Assembly: GCF_001425485.1 (NCBI RefSeq)
Contig: NZ_LMQW01000012.1
Location: 480,100 to 544,099 of the forward strand
Source of the DNA: Aureimonas sp. Leaf427
GTDB lineage: Bacteria; Pseudomonadota; Alphaproteobacteria; Rhizobiales; Rhizobiaceae
Direction: 5' to 3'
DNA: 64,000 bases
Each line of letters opens with the position of its first letter. Position 1 is the first letter of the stretch. Positions 9,200 through 19,089 of this stretch are shown here, piece after piece. The notes beneath the pieces were generated by a model that saw only the letters and a program-made list of their open reading frames with translations, made no database searches and was not told the DNA's origin. The position numbers and the translations under genes were made by a program.

Positions 9200-9229
9200 G
9201 ATATGGATTTACGCCCCATCAATTTCAAC
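9200..9229 (-). promoter_or_regulatory. Candidate RpoH (sigma-32) promoter of hsp20
   Basis: On the minus strand TTGAAA (9228-9223) is followed after 16 bases by CCATAT (9206-9201), close to the alphaproteobacterial heat-shock sigma consensus. It places the transcript start about 67 bases before the hsp20 ATG. Confidence 0.55.
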
Positions 9230-9250
9230 CATCGTAGCTGCGAAAGCAAT

Positions 9251-9280
9251 CGGGCGGCCCACCCTGCGATGGTCCGCCCG
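9251..9280. terminator. Possible hairpin terminator after msrB
   Basis: CGGGCGG (9251-9257) pairs with CCGCCCG (9274-9280) across a 16-base loop, just downstream of msrB on the minus strand. The following T-run is weak. Confidence 0.35.
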
Positions 9281-9310
9281 AACCGGTAAAGAAAGCGTGC
9301 CGTAGGCTTC

Positions 9311-9808
9311 TCAGGAGGCTACGCTGCCGGGCTTGAAGTTGAGGACGACGCCGTTGATGCAATGGCGCTTTCCCGTCGGCTGCGGGCCGTCGTCGAAGAC
9401 ATGGCCGAGATGGCCGCCGCAGGTCGCGCAATGGACCTCGGTGCGGGGATAGACGAGCTTGTAGTCAGTCGAGGTGGCGACGCCGCCCTCGACCGCCGCA
9501 TAGAAGCTCGGCCAGCCCGTGCCGGAATCGAACTTCGTCTCGGACGAGTAGAGGGCCGTGTCGCAGCCCGCGCAGTGATAGAGGCCGGACGCCTTGTTCC
9601 CGTTCAGCTGGCTGGAGAAGGGCCGCTCGGTCGCCTCCTCGCGCAGCACGGCGAACTGGTCGCCCGTGAGCTTCTTGCGCCATTCCTCGGGCGTGAAGGA
9701 GACGGGAAAGCTGCCCTCCGCCCCGACCGCGCGGCCGGAAACGGCAAAGCCGAGGGCCGTCGCGGCTCCGGCGAAGATCGTGGTCAGAAGAAATTGCCGA
9801 CGCTGCAT
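9311..9808 (-). CDS. msrB: Exported peptide-methionine (R)-S-oxide reductase MsrB
   Basis: Reduces methionine-R-sulfoxide in oxidised proteins. The 165-residue protein starts with a twin-arginine-like signal (QRRQFLL plus a hydrophobic stretch to about residue 30), so it is probably folded in the cytoplasm and exported through Tat. The zinc pairs Cys79/Cys82 and Cys127/Cys130 are present, and the catalytic cysteine is Cys150 in RHCIN. WPSF and HLGHVF motifs are intact. ATG 9808 has a perfect AAGGAGG six bases upstream. It stands alone on the minus strand between hsp20 and a fasciclin gene. Confidence 0.94.
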   Translation of the reverse strand: MQRRQFLLTTIFAGAATALGFAVSGRAVGAEGSFPVSFTPEEWRKKLTGDQFAVLREEATERPFSSQLNGNKASGLYHCAGCDTALYSSETKFDSGTGWPSFYAAVEGGVATSTDYKLVYPRTEVHCATCGGHLGHVFDDGPQPTGKRHCINGVVLNFKPGSVAS

Positions 9809-9982
9809 GGCATCCTCCTTGAAGGTTTCGCGGACGCAGGCGACGGGGCCGCTCCGCCGGTGCCGACCGGTTCGTCGGCCGAACATTTGGCGACGAGAAC
9901 CTGCCTTTGAAAGACAAGAGCGCGTGAAGACAAGGGCGGACCGCGGAGCGGTCTTCGCCGCGATCCGCCTTCGAAGCTGAAA

Positions 9983-10012
9983 GGCCCCCGCACCGAACCG
10001 GCGCGGGGGCCT
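9983..10012 (-). terminator. Terminator of the fasciclin gene
   Basis: GGCCCCCGC (9983-9991) pairs with GCGGGGGCC (10003-10011). Read on the minus strand it follows the fasciclin stop codon and is trailed by a short TTT. Confidence 0.65.
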
Positions 10013-10024
10013 CCGTCAGCCGGC

Positions 10025-10582
10025 TTACTTCGGCATAAGGACGGTGTCGATGACGTGCACCACGCCGTTCGACTGCAGGACGTCGGCCTGCGTCACCGTG
10101 GCCTTGCCGCCCTTGGCGTCCGTGATGGTCAGCTTGTCGCCTTCCATGGCGAGCGTCAGTTCCTCGCCCTGCACGGTCTTCACCATGTGCTTGCCGCCGT
10201 CGTCCTTGATCATCTTCATCGCGTCCGCCGCGAGCGCCTTGGCGGGAACGACGTGATAGGTCAGGATCTTGGTCAGCATTTCCTTGTTCTCGGGCTTCAC
10301 CAGCGTGTCCACCGTGCCGGCCGGGAGCTTGGCGAAGGCATCGTTGTCCGGCGCGAAGACGGTGAACGGGCCCTTGGTGCCGAGCGTCTCGACGAGGCCG
10401 GCGGCCTTCACCGCGGCGACGAGCGTCGTGAGGTTCGAGGCGTTCGGCGCGTTCTCGGCGATGGTCTTGTCGGCATACATGGGCGCGCCGCCGACGGTGA
10501 CGGGCTCCTGGGCCAAGACGGCGCCGGCCGAGCCGACGAGGACGGAGGCGAGAAGGGCGTTGCGGACGAGGATCTTCAACAT
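10025..10582 (-). CDS. Secreted fasciclin (FAS1) domain protein
   Basis: Probable periplasmic or surface protein; FAS1 domains mediate adhesion or ligand binding. The 185-residue product has a signal peptide (MLKILVRNALLASVLVG, cleavage near AVLAQ). One complete FAS1 domain follows, with the H1 motif GPFTVFAPDNDAFAKLP, the YHVVPAK segment and the C-terminal NGVVHVIDTVLMP. ATG 10582 is preceded by AAAGGAA. No enzymatic residues are evident. A strong hairpin follows the stop, and the gene appears monocistronic. Confidence 0.93.
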   Translation of the reverse strand: MLKILVRNALLASVLVGSAGAVLAQEPVTVGGAPMYADKTIAENAPNASNLTTLVAAVKAAGLVETLGTKGPFTVFAPDNDAFAKLPAGTVDTLVKPENKEMLTKILTYHVVPAKALAADAMKMIKDDGGKHMVKTVQGEELTLAMEGDKLTITDAKGGKATVTQADVLQSNGVVHVIDTVLMPK

Positions 10583-10706
10583 CTGGGCGTTCCTTTTGGA
10601 AAAAGGGCTGCCTTCCATCACGAAAGGTGGACCAGATACGGGTGAGCCCGACGAACGGACGCATCCGCCGAAGTCACGGTTTGTTGAAGTTTCGTTAAAA
10701 AGACGA

Positions 10707-11144
10707 TCAGTCCTCGATACGACTTCCGCGCGTCTTCTTCGTCGCGGAGCGGCCCTTCTTCTCCGCCAGCCGGCGCTCGACCGAACCCTTGGTGGGCCGG
10801 GTCTTCTTGCGCGGCGGCGGGGGCGGCACGAGGGCGGCGCGGATCAGCTCGGCCAGGCGCTCGCGCGCATCCGCCCGGTTGCGCTCCTGCGTTCGATGGC
10901 GCGAGGCCTCGATCAGGATCTCGCCGGCCTTGGTCGCGCGGCTGCCGGCGAGTTTCATCAGCCGCACCGCCACCTCGTCGGAAAGGACCCGGCAGCCCCG
11001 CGCGTCGAAGCGCAGCTGCACGGCGGTCGCGACCTTGTTGACGTTCTGCCCGCCCGGCCCGCTCGCGCGGATGAAGCTTTCCTCGAGATGGGTTTCGGGA
11101 ATGAGCACGCGGGCGCTGACGCGCAGTCCCTCCTCCTCGGCCAT
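10707..11144 (-). CDS. arfB: Alternative ribosome-rescue peptidyl-tRNA hydrolase ArfB
   Basis: Releases nascent chains from ribosomes stalled without a stop codon, a backup for trans-translation. The 145-residue protein has the release-factor catalytic loop GPGGQNVNK, with GGQ at residues 31-33. It ends in a basic flexible tail (KKTRPTKGSVERRLAEKKGRS) that in this family enters the empty mRNA channel. The size distinguishes it from full release factors. It lies 124 bp downstream of bluB on the same strand. Confidence 0.93.
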   Translation of the reverse strand: MAEEEGLRVSARVLIPETHLEESFIRASGPGGQNVNKVATAVQLRFDARGCRVLSDEVAVRLMKLAGSRATKAGEILIEASRHRTQERNRADARERLAELIRAALVPPPPPRKKTRPTKGSVERRLAEKKGRSATKKTRGSRIED

Positions 11145-11268
11145 GGTCTCGTCCCTTTACCGCTTCCGAGGCGAATGCCGGTCAACGTCATCCGGCGAAT
11201 GCCCGGGGACATGGCGGCAGCACCGCCGAGCCGTCAAGCGGTCCCGTCGCCCGCTGCGCCGAGCGGAC

Positions 11269-12003
11269 TCAGCGCCGGATAAGAACCGCCGCCGGATCGA
11301 TGCGGCGCTCCCAGCCCGCGCGCTCGAGGGCGGGAACCTCGTCCGCCTCGGCGGGCCGGCCGAGGCAGAAATAGCCGATGAAGGTCCAGTCGGCCGGAAC
11401 GCCCAGCGCGCGGACGACCCGTGCGGGATCGAGGATCGACAGCCAGCCGAGGCCGAGTCCTTCGGCCCGGGCGGCCAGCCAGAGCGTGTGGAGCGCCAGA
11501 ACCGACGAGTAGCTCGCCGTCTCCGGCATGGTGCGGCGGCCGAGGCCGTGGCCCCGCGAGGTCGCGTCGTCGCAGAAGAGGGCGAACTGGCAGGGCGCCT
11601 CCTTCAGACCTTCGAGCTTCAGACGGGCATAGGACGCGGCGCGCTCCTCGTCCTGGTCCAGCAGGGCGTCCGCGTTGCACTCTTCGAAGATCGCCCGGAT
11701 CGCGCTCCGCGCTTCTGGCGTCTCCACGCCGACGAAGCGCCAGGGCTGGCTGAGACCGACGGAGGGCGCGAGACAGGCGATCTCGACGAGGCGTTCAAGG
11801 CATTCAGGCGGCAGGGGATCGGCCAGGAACCGCCGGACGTCGCGGCGCCAGCGGAAGAGATCGAGCAGGCCGGCCTGGAAGTCGCGGTCGAAGACGGGCG
11901 GCGCTGTGCCCGGTCGCCCTTGGTCCCGCCGGCCGTCGCCGACGTCGGCCGGATCGCTCGCCGCCGCACCGGAATATCGGCCCGCCTCGTCATATCGCAT
12001 CAT
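11269..12003 (-). CDS. bluB: 5,6-dimethylbenzimidazole synthase BluB
   Basis: Flavin-destroying enzyme that cuts reduced FMN with oxygen to make 5,6-dimethylbenzimidazole, the lower ligand of vitamin B12. The 244-residue protein has the nitroreductase-like fold with BluB-specific signatures RRDVRRF, APSVGLSQPWRF and the GRRTMPET segment, which separate it from ordinary nitroreductases. About 35 residues precede the conserved domain. ATG codons at 12003 and 12000 are tandem and either could initiate. No cobalamin riboswitch core was found upstream, and no other cobalamin gene is in the window. Confidence 0.92.
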   Translation of the reverse strand: MMRYDEAGRYSGAAASDPADVGDGRRDQGRPGTAPPVFDRDFQAGLLDLFRWRRDVRRFLADPLPPECLERLVEIACLAPSVGLSQPWRFVGVETPEARSAIRAIFEECNADALLDQDEERAASYARLKLEGLKEAPCQFALFCDDATSRGHGLGRRTMPETASYSSVLALHTLWLAARAEGLGLGWLSILDPARVVRALGVPADWTFIGYFCLGRPAEADEVPALERAGWERRIDPAAVLIRR

Positions 12004-12178
12004 GCCATCGGCCCCGCACGCATCGCCTCAAGGTCCGCAGGGGTGCGGACGGCCCGCCCGGCATGCCGACGCCCTCGGTGGTCGGGAGCCTCGGCGCCGT
12101 GCGAGCAGATGCGTTTCAGACATTCGGCGGGGAAAGGCCAGGGTCGCTCGAACGGGTGCGCCCGCACCGACATGCAAA

Positions 12179-12207
12179 AGCCCGCGGAACCACCGGTTCC
12201 ACGGGCT
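12179..12207 (-). terminator. Terminator of pckA
   Basis: Perfect-looking two-part stem AGCCCG/CGGGCT and GGAACC/GGTTCC with one internal mismatch and a 3-base loop. On the minus strand it lies 89 bp after the pckA stop and is followed by TTTT. Confidence 0.8.
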
Positions 12208-12215
12208 CTCTCCTC

Positions 12216-12281
12216 CCAGAGAGCCGGCCGCGCAAGGCGGCCGGGATGATGGCCAGAGAGCCAGCCGCGCGAGGCGGCCGG
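12216..12281. repeat. Two-copy 29-bp tandem repeat after pckA
   Basis: Two 29-bp copies (12216-12244 and 12253-12281) differ at two positions and have a 37-bp period. Each contains the self-complementary GCCGGCC/GGCGGCC type core and could form a small hairpin. They lie between the pckA stop and its terminator. Confidence 0.7.
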
Positions 12282-12295
12282 CAGGGTCGAGCGCC

Positions 12296-13906
<1,611 letters not shown>

Positions 13907-14278
13907 GTCGCTAGTTCTCCTGATCTGCCCAGCACCGATGCTTCGTCCATACGGACAACATCGCGCCGCAGCAAGCCTCCGTTTGGAAATTGCTTAATAA
14001 CAACAGGAACTTAATCGATTATATTTCTGTTGCACCCGATCTAATCGGTTCGATGGCGCAGATGATCTTTGATCATTTCGCCAGACGATTTGACGTTGTG
14101 ACGTTTGATTGCCGCCACGCTGATCTTGAATTGGGCATCGTGCCTCGCGCTCTTGCCCGATCGCGCTGCAACATGGCGCGCGAGGCCGCGCGAGGGCACT
14201 TTTTCGCTCCTGCCGCATTTCTGGAATTCAGGCGCCGCACGGAAGGCGCCGCGACACGAGACATTCGAGGAGCAGGCC
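13907..14278. other. Intergenic region between pckA and a divergent flavin-fold gene
   Basis: 372 bp without a convincing gene. The first half is unusually AT-rich for this genome (about 13985-14130) and must hold the promoters of both divergent genes. No specific binding site could be assigned. Confidence 0.5.
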
Positions 14279-14758
14279 ATGGCCGAGAACACGACCGAGA
14301 AATTCTGGGAGATGGTGGACGACTTCGGGACCTGCATGGTGGTGACGCAGGACGGTGGCAGCTTGCGCGCCCGGCCGATGGCGCCCCGCGTGTCCAAGGA
14401 GCGGCGCCAGATCCTGTTCCTGACCGACAGGAACTCCCACAAGGTCGACGAGATCGAGGCCAAGCCCGAAGTCGCGATCACCTTCTCCAAGCACGGCGAA
14501 TACGTCTCCGCCTCCGGCCGCGCCTCGATCTCGACGAGCCGCGCGCTGGTAGAATCGATCTGGGACGAGGAGGCGGAAGCCTGGATGCCGCAGGGCAAGG
14601 ACGATCCGTCCGTCGTCGTCCTCGTGGTCGATCCCGACGAGGCCGAGATCTGGGACGTGACCTCCAACAAGATCAAGCAGGCCTTCGAGTTCGCCAAGGC
14701 CTATCTCGGCGACAAGGACCGCCCGGACACGACGAAGCACGAGAAGATCGCGCTCTGA
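14279..14758 (+). CDS. General stress protein, pyridoxamine 5'-phosphate oxidase-like fold
   Basis: Small FMN-binding split-barrel protein of 159 residues, of the general-stress-protein 26 type. These bind flavin but usually have no proven oxidase activity. Supporting segments are GTCMVVTQDGGSLRARPM, ILFLTDRNSHKVDEI and the ending AEIWDVTSNKIKQAFEFAKA, common to this subfamily. ATG 14279 has GAGGAGC upstream. It stands alone between the pckA promoter region and a long inverted repeat. The stress role is inferred from the family name only. Confidence 0.85.
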   Translation: MAENTTEKFWEMVDDFGTCMVVTQDGGSLRARPMAPRVSKERRQILFLTDRNSHKVDEIEAKPEVAITFSKHGEYVSASGRASISTSRALVESIWDEEAEAWMPQGKDDPSVVVLVVDPDEAEIWDVTSNKIKQAFEFAKAYLGDKDRPDTTKHEKIAL

Positions 14759-14833
14759 AGGGAGAGGTCGCCCGGCGCGGGCATTCCCGCCGAGCGATCG
14801 GAAAGAATGACGGGGGCAGAGGGCGGTGCGAGG

Positions 14834-14994
14834 CACCCCCCTCTGCCTGCCGGCATCTCCCCCCGCAAGGAGGGAGATCAGGCTCGTCGCAAAGGTTTTA
14901 GGCTCGTTTCGGGCGTCGGAGGTTTCGAGCGAACCGAAAAGCTGCCGATCTCCCTCCTTGCGGGGGAGATGCCCGGCAGGGCAGAGGGGGGTGT
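14834..14994. repeat. Long imperfect inverted repeat (REP/MITE-like extragenic element)
   Basis: Left arm 14834-14879 and right arm 14947-14994 are reverse complements over about 46 bases with a few single-base gaps, separated by a 67-base loop. The arms carry CCCCCCTCTGCC, CATCTCCCCC and GCAAGGAGGGAGATC. Similar CTCTGCC...CATCTCCCCC palindromes are common dispersed elements in Rhizobiales intergenic DNA. The remainder of the 14759-15242 gap holds the chvI promoter and no gene. Confidence 0.75.
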
Positions 14995-15242
14995 CTCCCG
15001 CCGCATGTCACGCGTCGTTCACCACCGCAAACCGTCAGTCGCCGGACTTCATCCGCCCTCTCAGGAGGCCCGCCAGAACCCGTCGAAACGCTCGCTTTTT
15101 CCTATCCATTTGGTAATTCGCACCCGACGCCACATTTTTCGCCGAATGTTGTCGCGAAAGCACAGTATGCTATGCCGTCGGTTCCCGTTCCGCGAACGGG
15201 TGGTCTTCCCGGACCGGGCGACGTGAACAGGAGAACGACGAG

Positions 15243-15941
15243 ATGCCGACAATCGCGCTGGTGGATGACGACAGGAACATCCTGACGTCGGTCTCGATCG
15301 CGCTCGAGAACGAAGGCTATCGCGTCGAAACCTACACGGACGGCGCCTCGGCGCTGGAAGGCCTGTCGAACCGTCCGCCGCATCTGGCGATCTTCGACAT
15401 CAAGATGCCCCGCATGGACGGGATGGAGCTTCTCCGGCGCCTGCGCCAGAAGTCGGACCTGCCGGTCATCTTCCTCACCTCCAAGGACGAGGAGATCGAC
15501 GAGCTCTTCGGCCTGAAGATGGGCGCCGACGACTATATCCGCAAACCCTTCTCCCAGCGCCTTCTCGTCGAGCGCGTGCGCGCGATCCTGCGGCGCGGCG
15601 GGACGCAGACCGGCGTCAAGGTGGGCCCGAGCCCCGAATCCTCGCTGGAGCGCGGGCAGCTCGTGATGGACCAGGAGCGCCACACCTGCACCTGGATGGG
15701 CCAGCCGGTGACGCTTACCGTCACCGAATTCCTGATCCTCCATTCGCTCGCCCAGCGGCCCGGCGTCGTGAAGAGCCGCGACGCGCTGATGGATGCGGCC
15801 TATGACGAGCAGGTCTATGTCGACGACCGGACGATCGACAGCCACATCAAGCGGCTGCGCAAGAAGTTCAAGGCGATCGACGACGACTTCGACATGATCG
15901 AGACGCTCTACGGCGTGGGCTACCGCTTCCGCGAGATCTGA
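15243..15941 (+). CDS. chvI: Two-component response regulator ChvI (OmpR/PhoB family)
   Basis: DNA-binding partner of the sensor ChvG; the pair controls acid response, envelope homeostasis and host interaction in rhizobia and Brucella (BvrR). The 232-residue protein has a receiver domain with phosphorylation site Asp52 in [11 protein letters not shown], the acidic VDDD pocket near residues 7-10, Thr in FLTSKDE and Lys in YIRKPF. It is followed by a winged-helix effector domain ending in [14 protein letters not shown] and [11 protein letters not shown] 15243 has AGGAGAAC upstream. chvG follows after 159 bp. Confidence 0.95.
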   Translation: MPTIALVDDDRNILTSVSIALENEGYRVETYTDGASALEGLSNRPPHLAIFDIKMPRMDGMELLRRLRQKSDLPVIFLTSKDEEIDELFGLKMGADDYIRKPFSQRLLVERVRAILRRGGTQTGVKVGPSPESSLERGQLVMDQERHTCTWMGQPVTLTVTEFLILHSLAQRPGVVKSRDALMDAAYDEQVYVDDRTIDSHIKRLRKKFKAIDDDFDMIETLYGVGYRFREI

Positions 15942-16100
15942 CGCCGCAAAGCCCGGAGCGACGCGCGTGCCGAGACGGCACGATGGCGCTCTCTTTCTTC
16001 AAGACTGGAGCATAGCCCCACGGCCGGTTTCGCCCGCCGGGTGGCGAGACCCTCCAGCACGACGGGCGCCGGCCTGCGGCGCTCCAGACGGATGTGCCCG

Positions 16101-17921
16101 ATGACCGCAACCGGCGAGGCCGAACAGAGGCGCGACCCCGCTGCCGAGCGCCGGCGGCGGATGGGCGCGATCGGCCGCGCGCGCCTGCGCCGCCTGCCCT
16201 TCGTGCGCCGCTCGCTCCAGCGGCTGCGCTGGCTGCTCGGCCATTCCATCTTCTCCTCGCTGACGCGGCGCATCGTCTTCCTCAACCTCGTCGCGCTGAT
16301 CGTCCTCGTCTCGGGCATTCTCTATCTCAACCAGTTCCGCGCCGGGCTGATCGACGCGCGCGTCGAAAGCCTTCTGACGCAGGGCGAGATCATCGCCGGC
16401 GCCATCGCGTCCTCCGCGACGGTGGAGACCAATTCGATCACGCTCGATCCCGAGCGGCTGCTCGAGCTCCAGGCCGGCGACACGCTGCAGCCGGGTTCCG
16501 ACGCCTCCGAAAGCCTCGACTTTCCGATCAATCCCGAGCGCGTGGCGCCGCTGCTGCGCCGCCTGATCTCGCCGACGCGCACGCGCGCGCGGCTCTACGA
16601 CCGCGACGCCAATCTCATCCTCGATTCGCGCCATCTCTATTCGCGCGGCCAGATCCTGCGCTACGACCTGCCGCCGCTGGCCGACGAGGAGGTGGGCGTC
16701 GTCGAGGGGGCGCTCGGCTGGGTGCAGCATCTCTTCCAGCGCTCGGACCTGCCGATCTACGCGGAGACGCCGGGCGGCTCCGGCACGACCTATCCGGAGG
16801 TGATGAACGCGCTGACCGGCGGCCCGGCGACCGTCGTGCGCGTCACCGACAAGGGCGAGCTGATCGTCTCCGTCGCCGTGCCGATCCAGCGCTTCCGGGC
16901 CGTGCTCGGCGTTCTCCTCCTGTCCACGCAGGGCGGCGACATCGACAAGATCGTGCAAGCCGAGCGCATGGCGATCGTGCGCGTCTTCGCGGTCGCCGCG
17001 CTCGTCACCATCGTCCTCTCCATCCTCCTCGCCTCGACGATCGCCACGCCCCTGCGCCGTCTCTCGGCCGCGGCGATCCGGGTGAAGCGAGGCGTGAAGT
17101 CGCGCGAGGAGATCCCCGATTTCGGCGACCGGGCGGACGAGGTGGGCAATCTCGCGACCGCGCTGCGCGACATGACGAACGCGCTCTACAAGCGCATGGA
17201 CGCGATCGAGAGCTTCGCCGCCGATGTCAGCCACGAGTTGAAGAACCCCCTCACCTCGCTGCGCTCCGCCGTCGAGACGCTGCCTTTGGCGCGCAACGAG
17301 GATTCTAAGGCCCGGCTTCTCGCCGTCATCGAACACGACGTGCGCCGGCTCGACCGCCTCATCACCGACATTTCCGACGCCTCGCGCCTCGATGCGGAGC
17401 TTGCCCGCGAGGTGACGGACCGGGTCGACCTGGCGGGGCTCCTGGAATCGGTCGTGGACGGCGCGCGCGCCCACACCAAGGAGGGCTGGGACACCGACAT
17501 CCGGCTCGACGTGGAGCCCGCCGCGCCGACGCTCGGCGCCAAGCCCCATCGCGTCGCCGGCCACGACCTGCGCCTCAGCCAAGTCTTCACCAACCTCATC
17601 GACAATGCCCGCTCCTTCGTGCCGATGACCGGCGGACGCATCCGCGTGACGCTCGGCCGCAAGGGGTCGCGGGTCGTCGTCACCGTCACCGACAACGGGC
17701 CGGGCATCCAGGCCGAGAACATCCAGCGCATCTTCGAGCGCTTCTACACCGACCGCCCCTCGGCGGAGGCCTTCGGCCAGAATTCAGGCCTCGGCCTCTC
17801 CATCTCGCGCCAGATCGTCGAGGCGCATGGCGGCACGCTGGAGGCCGAGAACATCGTCGACCCGGAGGCGCCGGGCGGGCTCGCCGGCGCGCGCTTCACC
17901 GTTTCCCTGCCGGCCGAATGA
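16101..17921 (+). CDS. chvG: Sensor histidine kinase ChvG
   Basis: Inner-membrane kinase that phosphorylates ChvI. The 606-residue protein has a basic N-terminus, a first membrane helix near residues 55-80, a periplasmic domain of about 230 residues, a second helix, a HAMP linker, and a HisKA domain with the phosphoacceptor His378 in ADVSHELKNPLTSL. An ATPase domain with N box NLIDNARSF, DNGPGI and GLGLSI completes it. ATG 16101 is preferred; in-frame starts exist at 16092 and 16041. Its stop overlaps the hprK start by four bases (ATGA), so sensor and PTS kinase are translationally coupled. Confidence 0.95.
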   Translation: MTATGEAEQRRDPAAERRRRMGAIGRARLRRLPFVRRSLQRLRWLLGHSIFSSLTRRIVFLNLVALIVLVSGILYLNQFRAGLIDARVESLLTQGEIIAGAIASSATVETNSITLDPERLLELQAGDTLQPGSDASESLDFPINPERVAPLLRRLISPTRTRARLYDRDANLILDSRHLYSRGQILRYDLPPLADEEVGVVEGALGWVQHLFQRSDLPIYAETPGGSGTTYPEVMNALTGGPATVVRVTDKGELIVSVAVPIQRFRAVLGVLLLSTQGGDIDKIVQAERMAIVRVFAVAALVTIVLSILLASTIATPLRRLSAAAIRVKRGVKSREEIPDFGDRADEVGNLATALRDMTNALYKRMDAIESFAADVSHELKNPLTSLRSAVETLPLARNEDSKARLLAVIEHDVRRLDRLITDISDASRLDAELAREVTDRVDLAGLLESVVDGARAHTKEGWDTDIRLDVEPAAPTLGAKPHRVAGHDLRLSQVFTNLIDNARSFVPMTGGRIRVTLGRKGSRVVVTVTDNGPGIQAENIQRIFERFYTDRPSAEAFGQNSGLGLSISRQIVEAHGGTLEAENIVDPEAPGGLAGARFTVSLPAE

Positions 17922-18385
17922 GCGGGCGGCCTGTCAACGTGCATGCGACGGCCATCCGCCTCGGCGCGCTCGGCATCCTCATTCGCGGCCCCGCGCGCAG
18001 CGGCAAGTCCTCGCTAGCGCTGGCCGCGCTCCGGCGGGCGGAGGCGGCGGGGCTTGCGGCCGCGCTCGTCGCGGACGATCAGGTCTTCCTCGAAAGCGAC
18101 GGAGGAAGCCTCGTCGCCCTCGCGCCGGCCGCGACGCGCGGCCTCATCGAGGTCTCGGGCGTCGGCATCCTGAAAGAGGCCTTCGTCGAGCGGGCGGCCA
18201 TCGGGCTCGTCGTCGATCTTCTGGAGCCCGGCGCGGTCGAACGGCTGCCGGAGCGGGCGACCATCCCGGTCGAGGGCGTCGAGACGGCCCGGATCCAGCT
18301 TGAGCGGCGCGAGGCAAGCCTCGGGGCAGACATCCTCGTCAGTCTTGCGAAACGATCGGGAAACACCGATCTTAACCAATTCTAA
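17918..18385 (+). CDS. hprK: HPr kinase/phosphorylase, short alphaproteobacterial form
   Basis: Phosphorylates a regulatory serine of HPr, linking carbon state to regulation. The 155-residue protein corresponds only to the C-terminal catalytic domain of Gram-positive HprK. The P-loop is GPARSGKSS at about residues 24-32, and VADDQVFLES and IEVSGVGIL correspond to the conserved HprK segments. The start overlaps chvG by four bases. The substrate is expected to be the HPr encoded at 19086-19427. This truncated form is normal in Rhizobiales and not a decay product. Confidence 0.93.
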   Translation: MSGRPVNVHATAIRLGALGILIRGPARSGKSSLALAALRRAEAAGLAAALVADDQVFLESDGGSLVALAPAATRGLIEVSGVGILKEAFVERAAIGLVVDLLEPGAVERLPERATIPVEGVETARIQLERREASLGADILVSLAKRSGNTDLNQF

Positions 18386-18687
18386 AGGACGGGCTTCCCT
18401 TGCCGCCGGCCCGGTGGCAGTCTCAGCCGCCATGGACGGGGCACCGATCGGCCTCCGGGGCGCGGGGAGACCGCTGCCCGGTGTCTGGCCGACCTCATGC
18501 CGATGCTCCCGTCCTCGGCCTGAGATCTGCGGCTCCTGCCTGTCGCATCCAACGGAGCGCATGGATTGACGCGAGTGACTTGTTGCGCCGGGGGCGCCGA
18601 CGTGACCGCCCTTCGTGGCGGCCCGGTGCCGTTGCGCCCTGAAATTTCGGCGCCCGCGGGGCGGACCCGATGCGGAGCGCGCGTCGC
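18386..18687. other. Gap between hprK and the EIIA gene
   Basis: About 300 bp with no supported gene, RNA or repeat. An in-frame ATG at 18670 would extend the EIIA by six residues but is not favoured. Confidence 0.4.
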
Positions 18688-19089
18688 ATGATCGGACTGG
18701 TGCTCGTCACCCATGGACGTCTGGCGCACGAGTTCCGTCTCGCCGTCGAGCATGTGGTCGGCCCGCAGGATGCCTTCGAGACCATCTCGATCGGCCCCGA
18801 GGACGATATGGAACAGCGGCGGACCGACATCGTCGAGGCGGTGGCCCGGGCCGATCGCGGCGCCGGCGTCATCATCGTCACCGACATGTTCGGGGGAACG
18901 CCGTCTAACCTGGCCATCTCGGTCATGGACGGGGTTCGGATCGACGTGCTCGCGGGCATGAACCTGCCCATGCTGATCAAGCTGGCGAGCGTGCGCCAGG
19001 ATCGCGACATCGGCGAGGCCCTGCGCTGTGCGCAGGAGGCCGGCCGGAAATACATCAACGTCGCCAGCCGCATCCTCAGCGGCAAATGA
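18688..19089 (+). CDS. PTS system EIIA component, mannose/sorbose family (regulatory)
   Basis: Phosphoryl acceptor of a PTS that lacks sugar permeases in Rhizobiales; probably regulatory, possibly signalling to ChvG/ChvI. The product from ATG 18688 is 133 residues, a single EIIA-Man domain. The phosphorylated His9 is in VLVTHGR and the dimer-interface segment VTDMFGGTPSNLA is intact. No IIB, IIC or IID domain is present nearby. Its stop overlaps the HPr start (ATGA), so the two are co-translated. Often labelled manX or ptsA-like; the exact symbol is left open. Confidence 0.92.
   Translation: MIGLVLVTHGRLAHEFRLAVEHVVGPQDAFETISIGPEDDMEQRRTDIVEAVARADRGAGVIIVTDMFGGTPSNLAISVMDGVRIDVLAGMNLPMLIKLASVRQDRDIGEALRCAQEAGRKYINVASRILSGK

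Noticed and set aside
12000-12173. 57-codon minus-strand frame starting at 12173 and overlapping the bluB start by ATGA
   Set aside because: No ribosome site, begins inside the pckA terminator tail, and no recognisable sequence.
12004-12178. Possible cobalamin riboswitch upstream of bluB
   Set aside because: The conserved B12-box and core elements could not be found on the minus strand.
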